NCBI RefSeq assembly: GCF_003390915.1
Contig: NZ_QMEM01000005.1
Span: 248,001-312,000 of the forward strand
DNA length: 64,000 nucleotides
Direction of reading: 5' to 3'
Source: Lewinella sp. IMCC34183
GTDB taxonomy: Bacteria > Bacteroidota > Bacteroidia > Chitinophagales > Saprospiraceae
In this document: positions 61,712 through 64,000 of the stretch, one piece after another
Position numbering within the stretch: position 1 is the stretch's first letter
Layout of the letters: each line of letters opens with the position of its first letter
The notes under the pieces: model-generated
What the model saw: only the letters and a program-made list of their open reading frames with translations
Told to the model about the DNA's origin: nothing
The model's database searches: none
Made by a program: the position numbers and the translations under genes

Positions 61712-62761
61712 CTACTCCTCATAAAACCGAATCTCCCGTTCCCCGCCGGCCTTGAGGTAGCCGCGGTACATGCCCGGGGTATTGAAGGGCATGGCCACGT
61801 TGCCCCGGGCGTCCAGCGCGATCAGGCCGCCGGTGCCGCCTTTTTCGACCAGCGTCTGGTGGATCACCGCATCGGCGGCCTCCTGCAGGCTCGAACCGGC
61901 GTAGGCCATCCGCGCGTGCACGTCGTAGGCCACGGCGTAGCGGATGAAGAACTCGCCCCAGCCGGTGCAGCTCACACCGCAGGTGGCGTTGTCGGCGTAG
62001 GTACCGGCACCGATAATGGGGCTGTCGCCGAGGCGGTTGTATCGCTTGTTGGTCATACCGCCGGTACTGGTGCCCGCGGCGAGGTTGCCGTCCTTGTCCA
62101 GGGCCACGCAGCCCACGGTGCCGTGCTTCTTGTCTACGTCGATCTTTTCCTGCTCGACCTTTTCGCCCTCCAGCGCGCGCTGCAGGCTCTGGTAGCGCTC
62201 TTCGGTGTAGAAGTAGGAGGGATCGACCACCTCCAATCCCTGGCCGGCGGCGAATTCCTCGGCGCCCTTGCCGGTGAGGAGTACGTGCTCGGACTTTTCC
62301 ATCACGGCCCGGGCCGCGCTGATGGGGTGCTTGAGGTTGGTCACCCCGCCTACGGCCCCGGCGTTCTGGTCAGCCCCGTTCATGAAGCTGGCGTCGAGCT
62401 CGTTGATGCCGGCGTTGGTAAATACGGCCCCCTTACCGGAGTTGAAGTAAGGACTGTCCTCCATCACCCAGATCGTAGCTTCGACGGCGTCGGCCGCGCT
62501 GCCCCCTTGTTGCAGCACCTGCTCGCCCGCGTCCATCGCCGCGTTCATGGCGGCGGTAATGGCGGCGGCCCGCTCGTCGGTCATATTTTCCTTCAGGATG
62601 GTACCCGCGCCGCCGTGAATGACCAGGGCGTACTCCGGACGCTCCGTGGAGGAGGCGCCGGACGCGGGTGCGGTGGCTTCCGGGGAAGCCGCGGAGGCCT
62701 CCTGGCAGGCATACAGGAAGAGGACGAGGCAGAGATTCAGCAGGACGGGCAGCAAGCGCAT
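61712..62761 (-). CDS. iaaA: Isoaspartyl peptidase/L-asparaginase (Ntn-hydrolase) lipoprotein
   Basis: A 349-aa autoprocessing Ntn-hydrolase. It has a lipoprotein signal (LFLYAC, Cys about 19), LVIHGGAGTI at the start of the fold, YFNSGKGAVFTNAG, and the cleavage site HGTVGCVALD (Thr about 215), where cleavage frees the catalytic Thr. GNLAAGTSTGGMTNKRYNRL follows, as in plant-type asparaginases. It hydrolyses isoaspartyl dipeptides and asparagine in the periplasm. Length and motifs are complete. Confidence 0.94.
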   Translation of the reverse strand: MRLLPVLLNLCLVLFLYACQEASAASPEATAPASGASSTERPEYALVIHGGAGTILKENMTDERAAAITAAMNAAMDAGEQVLQQGGSAADAVEATIWVMEDSPYFNSGKGAVFTNAGINELDASFMNGADQNAGAVGGVTNLKHPISAARAVMEKSEHVLLTGKGAEEFAAGQGLEVVDPSYFYTEERYQSLQRALEGEKVEQEKIDVDKKHGTVGCVALDKDGNLAAGTSTGGMTNKRYNRLGDSPIIGAGTYADNATCGVSCTGWGEFFIRYAVAYDVHARMAYAGSSLQEAADAVIHQTLVEKGGTGGLIALDARGNVAMPFNTPGMYRGYLKAGGEREIRFYEE

Positions 62762-62819
62762 AGCGGTCGGTTAGGTTACGCACTAAAGGTAGAACCAATC
62801 GCCGGAGAATAACAATCTG

Positions 62820-63541
62820 CTATGCGACGGCGGCCCGTACCTCCTCGCTGGTGCGCGGGTTGGCCGCCCCCTGGTGCAGGTAGTCCGGCAGCGCCCGCAG
62901 CTTCGCCAAATTGCAAAAGGAAAATCCGGCCTTGGAAACGATCGGAAGAAGGATGAACAGAACCGAGGTCACTTCAGCCCCGAGGATGCCCGCCCCCGTA
63001 ACCCCAATGCCCAGACCAGGGGATACAGCAACCACTGGATACTCAGGTAATTTGCTGACGCCCGGTGGGCGGCGGTCAGTTTCGGCCCCTGGATCTTGGC
63101 CTGCTGGTAAAGTTCCCGCCACATCAGGCGGTAGACCGCGAGCAACGCCACGCAGCCCGCGATGTACCAGAACTACCTGGTATCGCCGGCGGACAGATCC
63201 GCCACCAGCCCCGTCAGGATCATAATCACCTGACTGCCGAGCAGGCCGGCGGTGATGGAGCCCTCCAGCTTCAGGGTATACTTTCCGGTTAGCACCAGGG
63301 AAAGCAGGAGCAATAGCGTACTGACCACCCAATCCACGTAGCGGGCGAAGTAAACGGTCTTGCCCCCCACTTCTACCGATCCCTGACCGAGGGTAATGGC
63401 TGAGTATACCAGTCCCGACCAAATGACCATGAATGCGTGGATCAGGTAGTTATACTGCGGCGCGCCCTTCGGCTTGCGCGACATGATCAGAATTGCCATC
63501 GCACTTCCAGCCATGACGGCTACGTAGGCCCAGCGAATCAT
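62820..63541 (-). pseudogene. Xenorhodopsin-type microbial rhodopsin, interrupted by an amber codon and a frameshift
   Basis: Read from ATG 63541, helices A-D are intact: WAYVAVMAGSAMAILIMSRK, then YFARYVDWVVSTLLLLLSL with Asp70, Ser74 and Ser81 at the three positions that are D-T-S in Anabaena sensory rhodopsin (ASR). GLVADLSAGDTR is followed by TAG (63175-63173), where ASR has Tyr, and the same frame goes on FWYIAGCVALLAVYRLMW to IQWLLYPLVWALG. There a G is missing from a GGGG run (63005-63002); after adding it the frame reads GVTGAGILGAEVTSVLF, then LLPIVSKAGFSF with the retinal Lys (62933-62931). Pro (62945-62943) stands four residues before that Lys, where bacteriorhodopsin has Asp212, a xenorhodopsin mark. 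Restored length is about 240 aa. Xenorhodopsins include inward proton pumps and ASR-like sensors. No retinal synthesis gene is in the window. Confidence 0.88.
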
Positions 63542-63754
63542 AACGTCGAAATCACTCACAGGGTGCTTTATGTTCCCAACCCGGGTTGCAGGAGAAAGCA
63601 AACCAAGCAGATAGATGGTCGGGTTTGTCCGTGACGTCACTGGAGGGGGCGGGGAACGCGGGTGCTGGGGTGTGCGGTACCGGGAGGCCGGTACACGGTG
63701 GGAAGCGTCGGGTGGATTCCCGCGTTGCTACGTAGCGCTACCCACCGATCCGGT
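63542..63754. other. Intergenic, upstream of the rhodopsin gene
   Basis: The rhodopsin frame stays open to 63640 with ATG and other starts further upstream, but the ASR-like N-terminus begins at 63541. The gap contains a CGCGGGTGC motif (63657-63665). Nothing else is supported. Confidence 0.4.
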
Positions 63755-64000
63755 TTACTCCTGCACGACGGTAAAGCTAATGCAGTAGTCCGCCTGGGGG
63801 ATTTGCGCCGGATCACACGCTCCGGGAAAAACCCCGACGGTATCGATGGAGATCGTGAACCCCCGGTACGCGACATGGGTCATCAAGTCGGGGCTACCGC
63901 CGGACAAGCGATCCGCAACGAAGCGTTTACCCTCCGCGTCATCCAGTTCGGCAACCAGGTTGCCCTCCCAGACACAGTTTGCGTTGCAGGGGCAGTAGCC
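63755..64000 (-). CDS. Hypothetical secreted protein, N-terminus beyond window
   Basis: The last 81 codons of a gene that starts outside the window. The visible part has YCPCNANCVWEGNLVAEL, a Cys-rich turn seen in small Bacteroidota lipoproteins or secreted proteins, and ends DYCISFTVVQE. Five Cys are visible. No function can be assigned. Confidence 0.65.
   Translation of the reverse strand, partial: GYCPCNANCVWEGNLVAELDDAEGKRFVADRLSGGSPDLMTHVAYRGFTISIDTVGVFPGACDPAQIPQADYCISFTVVQE

Overview
The window looks like a GC-rich Bacteroidota chromosome, most likely a Saprospiria/Lewinella-type marine gliding bacterium. Supporting signs are a CarboxypepD_reg TonB-dependent receptor, several secreted proteins ending in type IX secretion (T9SS) sorting domains, DUF4292 and DUF1206 families, a bacterial GGGP synthase, the TAnnTTTG promoter core in front of some genes, and no need for Shine-Dalgarno sites. 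The taxonomic call is inference from gene content.

Layout. 0-9 kb: mostly minus-strand housekeeping and envelope genes (serine hydrolase, lipoproteins, pyrophosphatase, TonB receptor with a PepSY partner, RsiV-like lipoprotein, DUF1206 protein, ECF sigma factor with a coupled membrane/TPR protein). 9-17 kb: a large AsmA-like protein, a tetR-oxidoreductase-DJ-1/PfpI unit with a palindromic operator, and an S41 peptidase. 17-28.6 kb: carbohydrate genes (PL1 pectate lyase with a T9SS tail, GH92 mannosidase, PQQ-type sugar dehydrogenase, GH13 trehalose-synthase-like enzyme) with a broken outer-membrane protein and a flavin oxidoreductase. 28.6-33.5 kb: a T9SS surface protein and a zone of decay holding a broken TPR protein (paralogue of the CHAT lipoprotein 7 kb away), another gene remnant and a 70-bp perfect palindrome. 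33.7-38 kb: a class Ia ribonucleotide reductase operon (nrdB, a four-helix-bundle/IVP gene inside a long inverted-repeat element, nrdA). 38.2-38.4 kb: a dense cluster of DnaA boxes, a candidate oriC or nrd control region.

38.9-44.2 kb is the accessory island of most interest. It holds an unrecognised 254-aa cytosolic protein, a TPR-CHAT (caspase-like) lipoprotein, a small EAD11-like-CHAT protease and a Trypco1-type protein. These domains are known from NTP-regulated bacterial conflict (immunity or cell-death) systems, but no NTPase partner is present here. 44.8-62.8 kb returns to core and envelope functions: serine hydrolase, esterase, FemAB-like protein, pyruvate kinase, TPR plus DUF4292 pair, M28 peptidase, fasciclin protein, NDH-2, GGGP synthase, tRNA-Leu(GAG), nitroreductase and isoaspartyl peptidase. 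At 62.8-63.5 kb there is a xenorhodopsin-type microbial rhodopsin gene carrying an in-frame amber codon and a one-base frameshift.

Non-coding structure is unusually rich: hairpin elements built of degenerate short repeats (27.4, 36.3-36.9 and 61.2-61.7 kb), a dispersed CACATCGGATGTCC motif at palindromes and in two genes, and a GC-rich CGCRGGTGC motif that recurs in many intergenic gaps. All family names rest on reading the sequence; no database search was run.
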